DNA from: Bacillus massiliigorillae
GTDB taxonomy: Bacteria > Bacillota > Bacilli > Bacillales > DSM-1321
DNA: 64,000 nucleotides
Reading direction: 5' to 3'
Assembly: GCF_000380245.2 (NCBI RefSeq)
Contig: NZ_HG428742.1
Location: 464,633 to 528,632 of the forward strand
The notes below the pieces were generated by a model. The model did not search any database and was not told the origin of the DNA. It was given only the letters and a program-made list of their open reading frames with translations. Below, piece after piece: positions 41,530 to 49,492 of the stretch (positions are counted from its first letter, which is position 1; each line of letters begins with the position of its first letter). The position numbers and the translations under genes were made by a program.

Positions 41530-42387
41530 TTATTTTAAGGCTTTTTCAATAGCATGAGCTACACCATCTTCGTGATTGCTCAATGTTACTTCATCACAAA
41601 AGCGTTGAATATCAGCAATTGCATTACCCATCGCTACTGCTTTACCTGCTTTTTCAAACATAGAAATATCATTGTAGCTATCACCAATTGCCATTGTATC
41701 GCTAAGAGCAATATTACGCTTCGCTACAAACTTTTCTAATGCGATACCTTTTTGAGCAGAAGGGCTTGTGATTTCTAGGTTTTCTTTACCAGATGAACTA
41801 ACTGTTAAAGATGTATGCTCTTTAAGCTTACCACCAGTGTGTCCTAATAAATCTTGATCACCAGAAAACACAAGCATTTTAAAACATTGAATGTTTTCAT
41901 CTGCAAATAATTCAGCGTAACTCGGTACTACATGAACTAAACCTAAATCAAAACGCTCCGTTGCTCTTTTCTCTAAATACGCCGGATCCACATCAGGAAA
42001 TGCAGATACTAATAAATCCACAATCGTTTCAATAGAGACTTTCTTATCATATGTATATGTACCTTTATTTGTATAAACTTCATAGTAGATATCCGCTTCA
42101 TCTAAAACTGCTCTAGCTCGCTCTACATCTTCTCTATCCATTGGATTTGATGCTACCATTTCTCCCTCTTCATCCCATACAACGGCTCCATTGATGGAAA
42201 TAACAGGACATTTCAAACCAGCTTCATCTAACGCATGGCGAGCTTCTAAATACGAGCGACCTGTAGCTACTACTACCTCCACACCTTTTGACTGGGCATG
42301 TTCAATCGCGCGTTTATTCGCCTCACTAACTTTTTCATGCATATTTAATAAAGTACCATCCATATCAGTTGCAATACATTTAATCAA
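41530..42387 (-). CDS. Cof-type HAD phosphatase
   Basis: A ~285-aa HAD IIB phosphatase. Motif I IKCIATDMDGTLLN (nucleophile Asp), motif II VVVATGRSYLEA, motif III Lys in SPSAQKGIALEKF and motif IV MAIGDSYNDISMFEKAG with a C2 cap domain between. Such enzymes (YkrA/YwtE-like) dephosphorylate sugar phosphates or nucleotides; the substrate is open. A longer frame reaches 42453 and would overlap the next gene. The TTG at 42387 with AAGGAAAGAAGG ~10 nt upstream gives the conserved N-terminus and is preferred. Confidence 0.88.
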   Translation of the reverse strand: MIKCIATDMDGTLLNMHEKVSEANKRAIEHAQSKGVEVVVATGRSYLEARHALDEAGLKCPVISINGAVVWDEEGEMVASNPMDREDVERARAVLDEADIYYEVYTNKGTYTYDKKVSIETIVDLLVSAFPDVDPAYLEKRATERFDLGLVHVVPSYAELFADENIQCFKMLVFSGDQDLLGHTGGKLKEHTSLTVSSSGKENLEITSPSAQKGIALEKFVAKRNIALSDTMAIGDSYNDISMFEKAGKAVAMGNAIADIQRFCDEVTLSNHEDGVAHAIEKALK

Positions 42388-42419
42388 ACTAAAACGACCT
42401 TCTTTCCTTACAATCTTCT

Positions 42420-43316
42420 TTAATCTACTTGTTTTCCTCTTGAAGCTACCCAAATTTCATACCATTGCTCTCTAGTGAGATTTAATGATAAAGCTTTTAC
42501 AGCAGCTTGAATACGTTCCATTTTACCTGAACCAACAATTGGCATAATCTTTGCTGGATGTTTTAACAACCACGCATACATTACTTGATCGATACTCTTC
42601 GCGCCGATTTCAGATGCTATTTTTGTAAGTGTCTCTCTCACTCTAACAGCCTGAGCATCTTCACTTGTAAATATTCGTCCCCCAGCTAAAGGTGACCAAG
42701 CCATCGGTGGCATACGTCTTTCAATTGCTTGATCTAACGTTCCATTCTCAAATTGAGCTCTTTCTAATACAGACAATTCCACTTGATTCGTAATAAGAGG
42801 CATTTCTAAATACGTTTGTAACATGGAGACTTGTGAAGGTGTATAATTAGATACTCCAAAATGCTTTACTTTCCCCGATTGCTTTAATTCGGAAAAAGCC
42901 TCTGCAACTTCTGCTGGGTCAGTAAGTACATCTGGACGATGAATTAGCAATACATCAATATAATCTGTTTGCATATTCTCTAAGGATTGATGCACACTCT
43001 CTACAATATGTTTCTTACTTGAATCATAATGATTCAGCTGCACATCATCTCTCGAAGTTAATTTAATCCCACATTTTGTTATGATTTCTAATTGTTCACG
43101 AAGTTGAGGTTTTAATGATAAGGCTTTTCCAAGAAGCTTCTCACATGTATACTGTCCATAAATATCAGCTGTGTCAATTGTTGTTATGCCTAACTCTAGA
43201 CACTGTTCCATAAGTTGTAACACTTGTTGATCACTATATTGCCAATCTGCTAATCGCCATTGACCATGAATAATACGAGAAAACTGAATATCATCCTGTA
43301 GCTGTACTCTTTCCAC
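42420..43316 (-). CDS. Aldo/keto reductase (YdhF-like)
   Basis: A ~298-aa NADPH-dependent oxidoreductase of the AKR superfamily, TIM barrel. Catalytic Asp/Tyr in ITTIDTADIYGQYTCEK, Lys in EIITKCGIK, His in DVLLIHRPD, then KQSGKVKHFGVSNYTP and the cofactor segment MPIVGSGKMERI. Similar to E. coli YdhF. In-frame ATGs at 43334/43331 lie before AGGAG and overlap it; GTG at 43316 has a 7-nt spacer from AGGAG and is chosen. Upstream of the HAD gene by 32 nt, so likely one transcript. Substrate unknown. Confidence 0.87.
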   Translation of the reverse strand: MERVQLQDDIQFSRIIHGQWRLADWQYSDQQVLQLMEQCLELGITTIDTADIYGQYTCEKLLGKALSLKPQLREQLEIITKCGIKLTSRDDVQLNHYDSSKKHIVESVHQSLENMQTDYIDVLLIHRPDVLTDPAEVAEAFSELKQSGKVKHFGVSNYTPSQVSMLQTYLEMPLITNQVELSVLERAQFENGTLDQAIERRMPPMAWSPLAGGRIFTSEDAQAVRVRETLTKIASEIGAKSIDQVMYAWLLKHPAKIMPIVGSGKMERIQAAVKALSLNLTREQWYEIWVASRGKQVD

Positions 43317-43583
43317 ATTAACACTCCTCATCATTACTTATTTAAAAATAATAAATAACTTCATTTATTATACATCTAACAGCTTCTTCTTTATTATACA
43401 CATATAAAATATATACATATAATTCAACATTTTATATCATTTCAACGTTTATACATAAAAAAATGGGGTAAAGGTAAAAACCTGATAAATACTATTTTGA
43501 AATATTAATAGATTTTTTTATTATTATGCATTAAACTGTATATATATTAATCAACCGATACAATGAAAGTAAAGGGGAACATA

Positions 43584-44939
43584 ATGAACAACACGTCAAA
43601 ACACTATAAAGTATCTTCATTACTACTATTTATCATACCTTCTCTAATCGGTATTCTATTATTCATGACTCCTGTCTCATATGACGGACAAATTACTATT
43701 CCAATTGCAATTCTATCTGGTACGTTTAAAGACATGCTTGGTGACTCAATTCCCTACATTATGACCTTTATTATTGTACTAGCTGTTCTTGGAACATTAG
43801 CTGCTAAACTATTTAATATACCTTTCATCAAAAAAAGCCCGTTTTTCACATCGCTATTCGACGTGAGCCCTGTTTGGATGATTACAAGAATCTTCGGTGC
43901 AATCTTTGCTGTTATGGTATTATTCAAAATTGGACCAGAATGGCTTTGGTCAGAAGACACTGGTGGAACATTGCTGTTTAGCTTACTACCTACTTTATTC
44001 GCAGTATTCTTCTTTGCTGGATTACTCTTACCACTACTCTTAAACTTTGGTTTACTTGAGCTTTTTGGAGCACTTCTTATAAAAGTAATGCGCCCGCTAT
44101 TCAGACTTCCGGGTCGTTCCTCCATTGGTTGCGCCGCCTCTTGGTTAGGTGATGGAACAATCGGAGTACTACTAACTAGCAAACAATACGAAGAAGGCTA
44201 TTATACAAAACGAGAAGCTGCGATTATCGGAACAACCTTCTCTGTTGTTTCTATTACATTCAGCCTTGTTATTATTTCACAAGTTAATCTTGGTCATATG
44301 TTTATCCCATTCTACTTAACTGTTCTTCTATCTGGACTTGTAGCTGCAATCATTATGCCAAGGATTCCACCTTTATCAAGGAAGCCTGATACATATCATG
44401 GTGATCATCAGCCAAATAATGACGAAGTAACACCAAAAGGCTATAATCCTTTTACTTGGGGAGTTAAACTAGCTGTTAATCGTGCAGAAGAAAATAAGGG
44501 AATAAAGAAATTCTTCTTAGAGGGTGGAAGAAATGTTCTAGATTTATGGATGGGTGTTGCTCCTGTTGTTATGGCAATGGGAACAATCGCTTTAATTATT
44601 GCCAATTATACACCTGTATTCCAATGGTTAGGATTACCTTTTATCCCTATTCTAGAATTGCTACAAATCCCAGAGGCTCATGCTGCATCTCAAACAATTC
44701 TCATTGGATTTGCAGATATGTTCTTGCCTTCTGTCCTAGCAATGGGAATTGAAAGTGACCTTACTCGATTTGTTATTGCCACTTTATCAGTAACGCAATT
44801 GATTTACATGTCTGAAGTAGGTGGACTACTACTCGGTTCAAAAATCCCTGTTAACTTCAAAGATCTTGTTATTATCTTCTTGATCCGTACGGCAATCACG
44901 TTACCGATTATCGTTGGGGTAGCTCACCTTTTATTTTAA
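43584..44939 (+). CDS. YjiH family membrane transporter with nucleoside-recognition (Gate) domains
   Basis: A 451-aa polytopic protein with about ten membrane helices. Gate-domain motifs include GLLELFGALLIKVMRPLFRLPGRSSI then GDGTIGVLLTSKQYEEGYYT (nucleoside recognition), and VMAMGTIALIIANYTPVFQW in the second half. The FLEGGRNVLDLWMG linker is characteristic of YjiH. Function is probably solute uptake or export; substrate unknown. ATG at 43584 has AAAGGGG 6-7 nt upstream; the frame's first ATG at 43563 has no site. Followed 13 nt later by family A repeat copy 7. The 267 bp upstream is AT-rich with no signal I can fix. Confidence 0.87.
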   Translation: MNNTSKHYKVSSLLLFIIPSLIGILLFMTPVSYDGQITIPIAILSGTFKDMLGDSIPYIMTFIIVLAVLGTLAAKLFNIPFIKKSPFFTSLFDVSPVWMITRIFGAIFAVMVLFKIGPEWLWSEDTGGTLLFSLLPTLFAVFFFAGLLLPLLLNFGLLELFGALLIKVMRPLFRLPGRSSIGCAASWLGDGTIGVLLTSKQYEEGYYTKREAAIIGTTFSVVSITFSLVIISQVNLGHMFIPFYLTVLLSGLVAAIIMPRIPPLSRKPDTYHGDHQPNNDEVTPKGYNPFTWGVKLAVNRAEENKGIKKFFLEGGRNVLDLWMGVAPVVMAMGTIALIIANYTPVFQWLGLPFIPILELLQIPEAHAASQTILIGFADMFLPSVLAMGIESDLTRFVIATLSVTQLIYMSEVGGLLLGSKIPVNFKDLVIIFLIRTAITLPIIVGVAHLLF

Positions 44940-44952
44940 ATAAATACATTAT

Positions 44953-45103
44953 AAGAAAAGCGCAAGCGCCCGTTTTGCGACGTATAGATTGGAGCACTTC
45001 AACTGAGATAAAGGAAACACGAAGAGGCGGTAGCCGATTCGATGTTGACTTATCGTAGGGAGATGGGCGAAATCTACTAGTCGCTGGGCGCTGGAGCTAG
45101 ACA
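44953..45103 (+). repeat. Family A structured repeat, copy 7
   Basis: Outer helices GCGAC/GTCGC and AGATT/AATCT around GTAT/ACTA; GCGCCC/GGGCGC base. The tail to ~45140 (ACAAATTTATATACTTTC, TTATCTTTTAAAAAA) is nearly identical to that of copy 6 and ends at the next terminator. Confidence 0.9.
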
Positions 45104-45143
45104 TCGCACAAATTTATATACTTTCTTATCTTTTAAAAAAGGC

Positions 45144-45182
45144 AGCTCAAAAGTCCCTCACTTGAACTTTTGAGCTTTCTTT
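45144..45182 (-). terminator. Terminator of the LTA-synthase-like gene
   Basis: AGCTCAAAAGT pairs with ACTTTTGAGCT. The minus-strand T-tract (GCCTTTTTT) comes from the end of repeat copy 7. Confidence 0.88.
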
Positions 45183-45185
45183 TAA

Positions 45186-47609
45186 TTATTCCACTATAAA
45201 AAATTCAACTTGTTGATGCTTCATGAATTCATTAACAGAAGCAAACTTCGCTAATTCAGCTTTATTAACGCTAATATAGAAATAGCCATTTACATATAAA
45301 TTCGCTAATCCCGCTCGATCAAAATAATCTGCATTTGCATCCTCGAATACTTTACCATTCATTTTAAATGAGTATGGAACATCTACTTTATTCAAATTCG
45401 CACGAATAATAGTGTAATCTGTAGCTTCCTTAAAAAATTCCCAAGATAATTTATTTGCTTCTATTTTTTTCATAGAAGCAGCTGATTTTTGATTAAACTC
45501 GGTTTCATTTACTACTTGAATTGGTATTTTATTCGTTGACGATATCGTTCGATCCATCGAATCTACAATTTCAACATGTAAATTAACTTGTTTACTTGTT
45601 TCAAACAGTTTCTTCGGAATTTTAATTAAAGCTTGGTTTTCATTTGATACAACTGTCTCTACCATCTCGCTATCTACATAAACCCGCATAGCGGGAGCAA
45701 ATCCTTGTCCCTTAATTACAATTTCTTGATCTTCTTTTGCCTCTCGATTGATAACATTTGGCGTTAATGAACCCACCGATAATTTTTCCGATCCTAGGTA
45801 AAAATTCTTATTATCGTTCAACAAATGATAGTAATCAGAGAATTGTTTACCAAAGAGATTATCATAGTTCAGAATTCTATAATCGACGAGCCATTTGTCC
45901 GTTCTATCTTCCACATGACTTGGTAATATTTGATACCCTGCTTCATACATGCTATCCATAAAACGATAAAGTGGTTCTTGGTTTAGGTTAGCAAGATTTA
46001 AAACATACGCTGGAAGCATATAACTCCCCATCAGTACATCTTCTTGCTTCTCTAAATAATTAGACCATATCACTAACGGCACCGTATGCATTTTATTATA
46101 ATCTGTTTCTTCTTCAAGATTCTTCATGAAACCTAATTGTTTATACACTTGATAATTGTCACCTAGCATCGGTAAATGATCTCCGTAAAAAACAACGATA
46201 GACGGTTCATTTACTTTCTCTAGTTCAGTAACAAGCTCTTGTAATGAATTATCAACGTCTTTCATGGTTGATGCATATGATTCTAGAATTTGTTTAGAAG
46301 CTTTGTCTATATTTTTAGTAACCTTGATTTTATTCTTTGTATCTGCATTCGATTGATAAGGTCCATGACCCTGCATAGATACACCATAAATATAATCAGG
46401 TTGTTCTGTTGCTTTCACTTCAGAAACAATTCGTTGCACAAAATCATTATCGAAAATATAGTCACCTTTATATTGGGGATTGAAGAAATATTCTTGCCCG
46501 ATGAAATTAGTAAAACCTAAATTACGGTACGCTTCTGTTCGGCGATAAAACCATGAATGATACGAATGAATACCTGTTGCTTTGTAACCAATGCTTTCAA
46601 GCGAGCGTGGCATTGAAAGAACAGGATTTTTCAAGTACTGCGCAAAAGCAATTGAACCACTTGGCAAAAATCTCGTTGATAAACCTGTAATAGCCTCAAA
46701 CTCTGTATTAACCGTTCCGCCTCCGTAAACAGGAACACGTAAATTTCCCGATGTATGCTTCTGTTGCAAACTTCTAAAGAAAGGAATGGGATCTTCACTA
46801 AATAAATTTTCTCCTAATAATAACGGGTCCCAAAAGGCCTCACTTTGTACAAAGATAATATTCGGCTTCTTATTTCCAACAGATGCCTTATCTTCATATT
46901 TTTCAAGAATAGCCGCTACTGTTTGTTCATTATAGTCTGAAGGCTTGTCCACTTTCATCCATCTAGTATTAAGTAGAAAACCTAACGTAAAACCATTTTG
47001 CTCACTGTTCATTTGCTGATCATAAGTAATTGTTGTTACCTTAAATGCATCTGTTATATCAAAAGGCTTATTTGTAAAAGCGACCCATACTATTAGAAAA
47101 GCAACTAATGTTACACCAACACGTTTCCACACTTTAAATTTCTCATTCTTAACAAAATACGCAAAAATTACGCTTAGTACTAGCAAAATTCCTAGTACAA
47201 AAGCAATGACACCAATATTCGATAACTCCATAGATTGTGTTATGTTCGATGCTTCATTAACTAATCGTAAATCTCCTGGAAGTAGAGGCTCTCCTCTTAA
47301 ATCAAGCTTCAAACGACTAATAAATCCACCTAAAACAAGAAGCATCGTTATAATAAATGAAGTTAATATATATACCTTTTTGTTACACACATAACCAATA
47401 TTCACAAGCCCGCAAAGAACAATAAAAGTTAAAACAGCTTCAGTAGGTCTCTCACTAATCCAACTAAAAAAAGAACCGATATTTCCTCGAAATGCGGTTT
47501 CTGTAATAATAAAAGCAAGAAGAGGCATGCAAATTACAAAATACCAATCATTCACATGCCTTATTCGGTTAATCCAGTTTCCTCTTACCTTTTCTTTTCC
47601 TTTTGACAC
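45186..47609 (-). CDS. LTA synthase family protein (sulfatase-fold phosphoglycerol transferase) with C-terminal TIG-like domain
   Basis: An 807-aa membrane enzyme. Five N-terminal membrane helices (~23-40, 57-75, 80-98, 132-153, 163-179) precede an extracellular alkaline-phosphatase-like domain (~248-600): FVQSEAFWD (Glu257), nucleophile Thr302 in GGGTVNTEFEAITG, HSYHSWFYRR, GVSMQGHGPY and VVFYGDHLPMLGD (Asp-His metal ligands). LTA synthases use the same layout to polymerise glycerol phosphate from phosphatidylglycerol. After ~600 it carries ~200 extra residues, part of which (~650-720, IVIKGQGFAPAMRVYVDSE) looks like an IPT/TIG immunoglobulin domain. The acceptor is unknown. Monocistronic. 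Confidence 0.87.
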   Translation of the reverse strand: MSKGKEKVRGNWINRIRHVNDWYFVICMPLLAFIITETAFRGNIGSFFSWISERPTEAVLTFIVLCGLVNIGYVCNKKVYILTSFIITMLLVLGGFISRLKLDLRGEPLLPGDLRLVNEASNITQSMELSNIGVIAFVLGILLVLSVIFAYFVKNEKFKVWKRVGVTLVAFLIVWVAFTNKPFDITDAFKVTTITYDQQMNSEQNGFTLGFLLNTRWMKVDKPSDYNEQTVAAILEKYEDKASVGNKKPNIIFVQSEAFWDPLLLGENLFSEDPIPFFRSLQQKHTSGNLRVPVYGGGTVNTEFEAITGLSTRFLPSGSIAFAQYLKNPVLSMPRSLESIGYKATGIHSYHSWFYRRTEAYRNLGFTNFIGQEYFFNPQYKGDYIFDNDFVQRIVSEVKATEQPDYIYGVSMQGHGPYQSNADTKNKIKVTKNIDKASKQILESYASTMKDVDNSLQELVTELEKVNEPSIVVFYGDHLPMLGDNYQVYKQLGFMKNLEEETDYNKMHTVPLVIWSNYLEKQEDVLMGSYMLPAYVLNLANLNQEPLYRFMDSMYEAGYQILPSHVEDRTDKWLVDYRILNYDNLFGKQFSDYYHLLNDNKNFYLGSEKLSVGSLTPNVINREAKEDQEIVIKGQGFAPAMRVYVDSEMVETVVSNENQALIKIPKKLFETSKQVNLHVEIVDSMDRTISSTNKIPIQVVNETEFNQKSAASMKKIEANKLSWEFFKEATDYTIIRANLNKVDVPYSFKMNGKVFEDANADYFDRAGLANLYVNGYFYISVNKAELAKFASVNEFMKHQQVEFFIVE

Positions 47610-47734
47610 CTCATGTCCACCCTTCTAAGTTGTTGCAACTACCCGTTCAACAGGAAACATATTTTACACGAATACATTATATAACAATAATATATTAATT
47701 TTGTGCCATTTACAAAAATTTACTATTGAACATA

Positions 47735-47783
47735 AAAAGCTTCGATACAATCCACTTTATAAGCAAATTGTATCGAAGCTTTA
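47735..47783 (-). terminator. Terminator of the twin-P-loop ATPase gene
   Basis: AAAGCTTCGATACAAT pairs with ATTGTATCGAAGCTTT, followed on the minus strand by TTATG. Strong stem, short T-tract. Confidence 0.85.
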
Positions 47784-48878
47784 TTAGTTCACTTTCATAC
47801 CCTCAATTGCCTGCAAAATGTTCTCTTGTATACGTTCAATCTTTGAGAAATCCATACTAGCAACATAGATTTCCTCTAACTCATCATGCAAAGCTTTTGC
47901 CCGAGCCAAATGAGCGGTAGCCTCGTTCATTTTGGTACGATACCTTCTCGATACATTTTCAATATCTGCACTATAATCTTCATCTGTTCCTGGTCTAATG
48001 CAACGTTCGTATACATCAATAATCACGTCGCCATCACGACTTGGAAAATATTCATGAGGTGCTGTACTATCAAAAATAGCAAAACCCAGTTCGCGAACAA
48101 TGACCATATCTATACTATGTGGGTCAAAACCACAATGATAGATTTCCACATCGAATCCTCTTTCTTCAGCCTGTGCAGCAATCTTCTTCAACATCGTTGA
48201 TTTACCTGATCCTGGTCGCCCTTTAATAAAGAATCGATGCTGTAAACCACTCGTTAAATTAGGAACAAAATCAACGGCTCCTATCGGCGTTGCCGCTCCA
48301 AGAAAACGATGACAAACATCAGCTATTGCTTGCTTCGTTTGACTGCCGAAAAGCTTATCAATCATTTCCACCGTTAATTCATTTGCTTTTTCAAAATCCA
48401 TATTATCAATATAAATAGCTTCCCATTCATCATGAACACTTAATGCTTGTGCAAAGGTATCATATGCTGACTGAAAGGCAACCGCTATTTTCTTTATGAG
48501 CAAATCAATAGTATCTGTTTGCTTAGCTAAGCTTTCAGCATTCCATGCTTCTCCTACATTTACATATTGACCTACTGCTCCTGGCAAACGTGGTTCAATC
48601 ACGTGCGGTGCGGTGCCATCCACAATTCCTACGCCTAACTCATTAATAATGACACCATCAATAGAATCATTGTCAGAAGAACAATGTAAGTATTGTAAGC
48701 TATATCCTTGATCATCATAATATTGCCCTATATTTTTCATTAACGTTGACTTTCCCGTTCCTGGACCACTTTTTAAAATATACAATTTTTTCAAATCCGC
48801 TAAATTATATTCATATAAACTATAAAAACCTCGTGCAGTATTACCACCGGCAAAGTAATGAAGTACGCGTTCCGTCAA
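47784..48878 (-). CDS. Tandem-duplicated P-loop ATPase (PRK06851-like)
   Basis: A ~364-aa protein built from two related NTPase halves. Each half has Walker A (SGPGTGKST at ~38-46; GRPGSGKST at ~220-228), a conserved YLHC or EIYHC strand, an acidic DSID/HSID loop, and a GTAPH or STAPH motif. HDEWEAIYIDNMDFEKAN and HDELEEIYVASMDFSKIE end the two halves in parallel, so the repeat unit is about 180 residues. It resembles an uncharacterised Firmicutes ATPase family; function unknown. An upstream TTG in frame exists at 48920, but AAGGAG lies 8 nt before TTG at 48878, which is preferred. Confidence 0.82.
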   Translation of the reverse strand: MTERVLHYFAGGNTARGFYSLYEYNLADLKKLYILKSGPGTGKSTLMKNIGQYYDDQGYSLQYLHCSSDNDSIDGVIINELGVGIVDGTAPHVIEPRLPGAVGQYVNVGEAWNAESLAKQTDTIDLLIKKIAVAFQSAYDTFAQALSVHDEWEAIYIDNMDFEKANELTVEMIDKLFGSQTKQAIADVCHRFLGAATPIGAVDFVPNLTSGLQHRFFIKGRPGSGKSTMLKKIAAQAEERGFDVEIYHCGFDPHSIDMVIVRELGFAIFDSTAPHEYFPSRDGDVIIDVYERCIRPGTDEDYSADIENVSRRYRTKMNEATAHLARAKALHDELEEIYVASMDFSKIERIQENILQAIEGMKVN

Positions 48879-48960
48879 AAGAAGCACTCCTTTTTCATAA
48901 ATATCTCTTACCGATTTCAATATATGAAGAATGTGCTGAATAGGTGAATGCCCACTAAGA

Positions 48961-48997
48961 AAAAAATCCGTGGATATACATTCTCCACGGATTTTTA
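48961..48997 (-). terminator. Terminator of topB-ybaK
   Basis: AAAAATCCGTGGA pairs with TCCACGGATTTTT, followed on the minus strand by TTC and T-rich DNA. Confidence 0.9.
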
Positions 48998-48999
48998 TT

Positions 49000-49476
49000 T
49001 TATTTAATTAAATCTACAAACTTAGCATCCGTAACCTCTGCTAATAATTGCGGCTTAATCATAATCTGCGTACCAATTTTCCCACCACTTACAATCATCG
49101 TCTCTAAGCTTTCAGCTTCACTTTGAAGGAAAGTTGGATACTTCTTGCTCATACCTACAGGCGAACAACCGCCTCGAATATAGCCTGTTAGCTTTTGAAT
49201 ATCCTTCACAGCAACCATTTCAATCTTCTTCTCCCCCGCTGCTGAAGCAGCTTTCTTCAAGTTTAATTCCTCAGCTACAGGGATGACGAAAACATAGATT
49301 GCTTTGCTCGTTCCATGAGCTACTAATGTTTTATAAACCATTCCAGGATCTTTGCCAATCTTGTTTGCTACTGAAATACCATCTATTTGGCCATCCTTTA
49401 CTTCATAGGACATCATTTCATATGCTATTTTCGCAGCATCTAGTATGCGCATAGCATTTGTTTTACCTTTTGCCAT
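49000..49476 (-). CDS. ybaK: Cys-tRNA(Pro) deacylase YbaK/EbsC
   Basis: A 158-aa trans-editing protein of the YbaK/ProX superfamily, which hydrolyses Cys-tRNA(Pro). N-terminal TNAMRILDAAKIAYEMMSY, the catalytic-Lys segment GKDPGMVYKTLV (~47-50), KKIEMVAVKDIQKLTGYIRGGCSPVGMSKKYPTFL (GxxSPxG motif), and SGGKIGTQIMIKPQLL. Normal length. GGGAGATG lies upstream of the ATG. It lies 16 nt after topB, so the two are co-transcribed. Confidence 0.93.
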   Translation of the reverse strand: MAKGKTNAMRILDAAKIAYEMMSYEVKDGQIDGISVANKIGKDPGMVYKTLVAHGTSKAIYVFVIPVAEELNLKKAASAAGEKKIEMVAVKDIQKLTGYIRGGCSPVGMSKKYPTFLQSEAESLETMIVSGGKIGTQIMIKPQLLAEVTDAKFVDLIK

Positions 49477-49492
49477 GACTTACATCTCCCAT

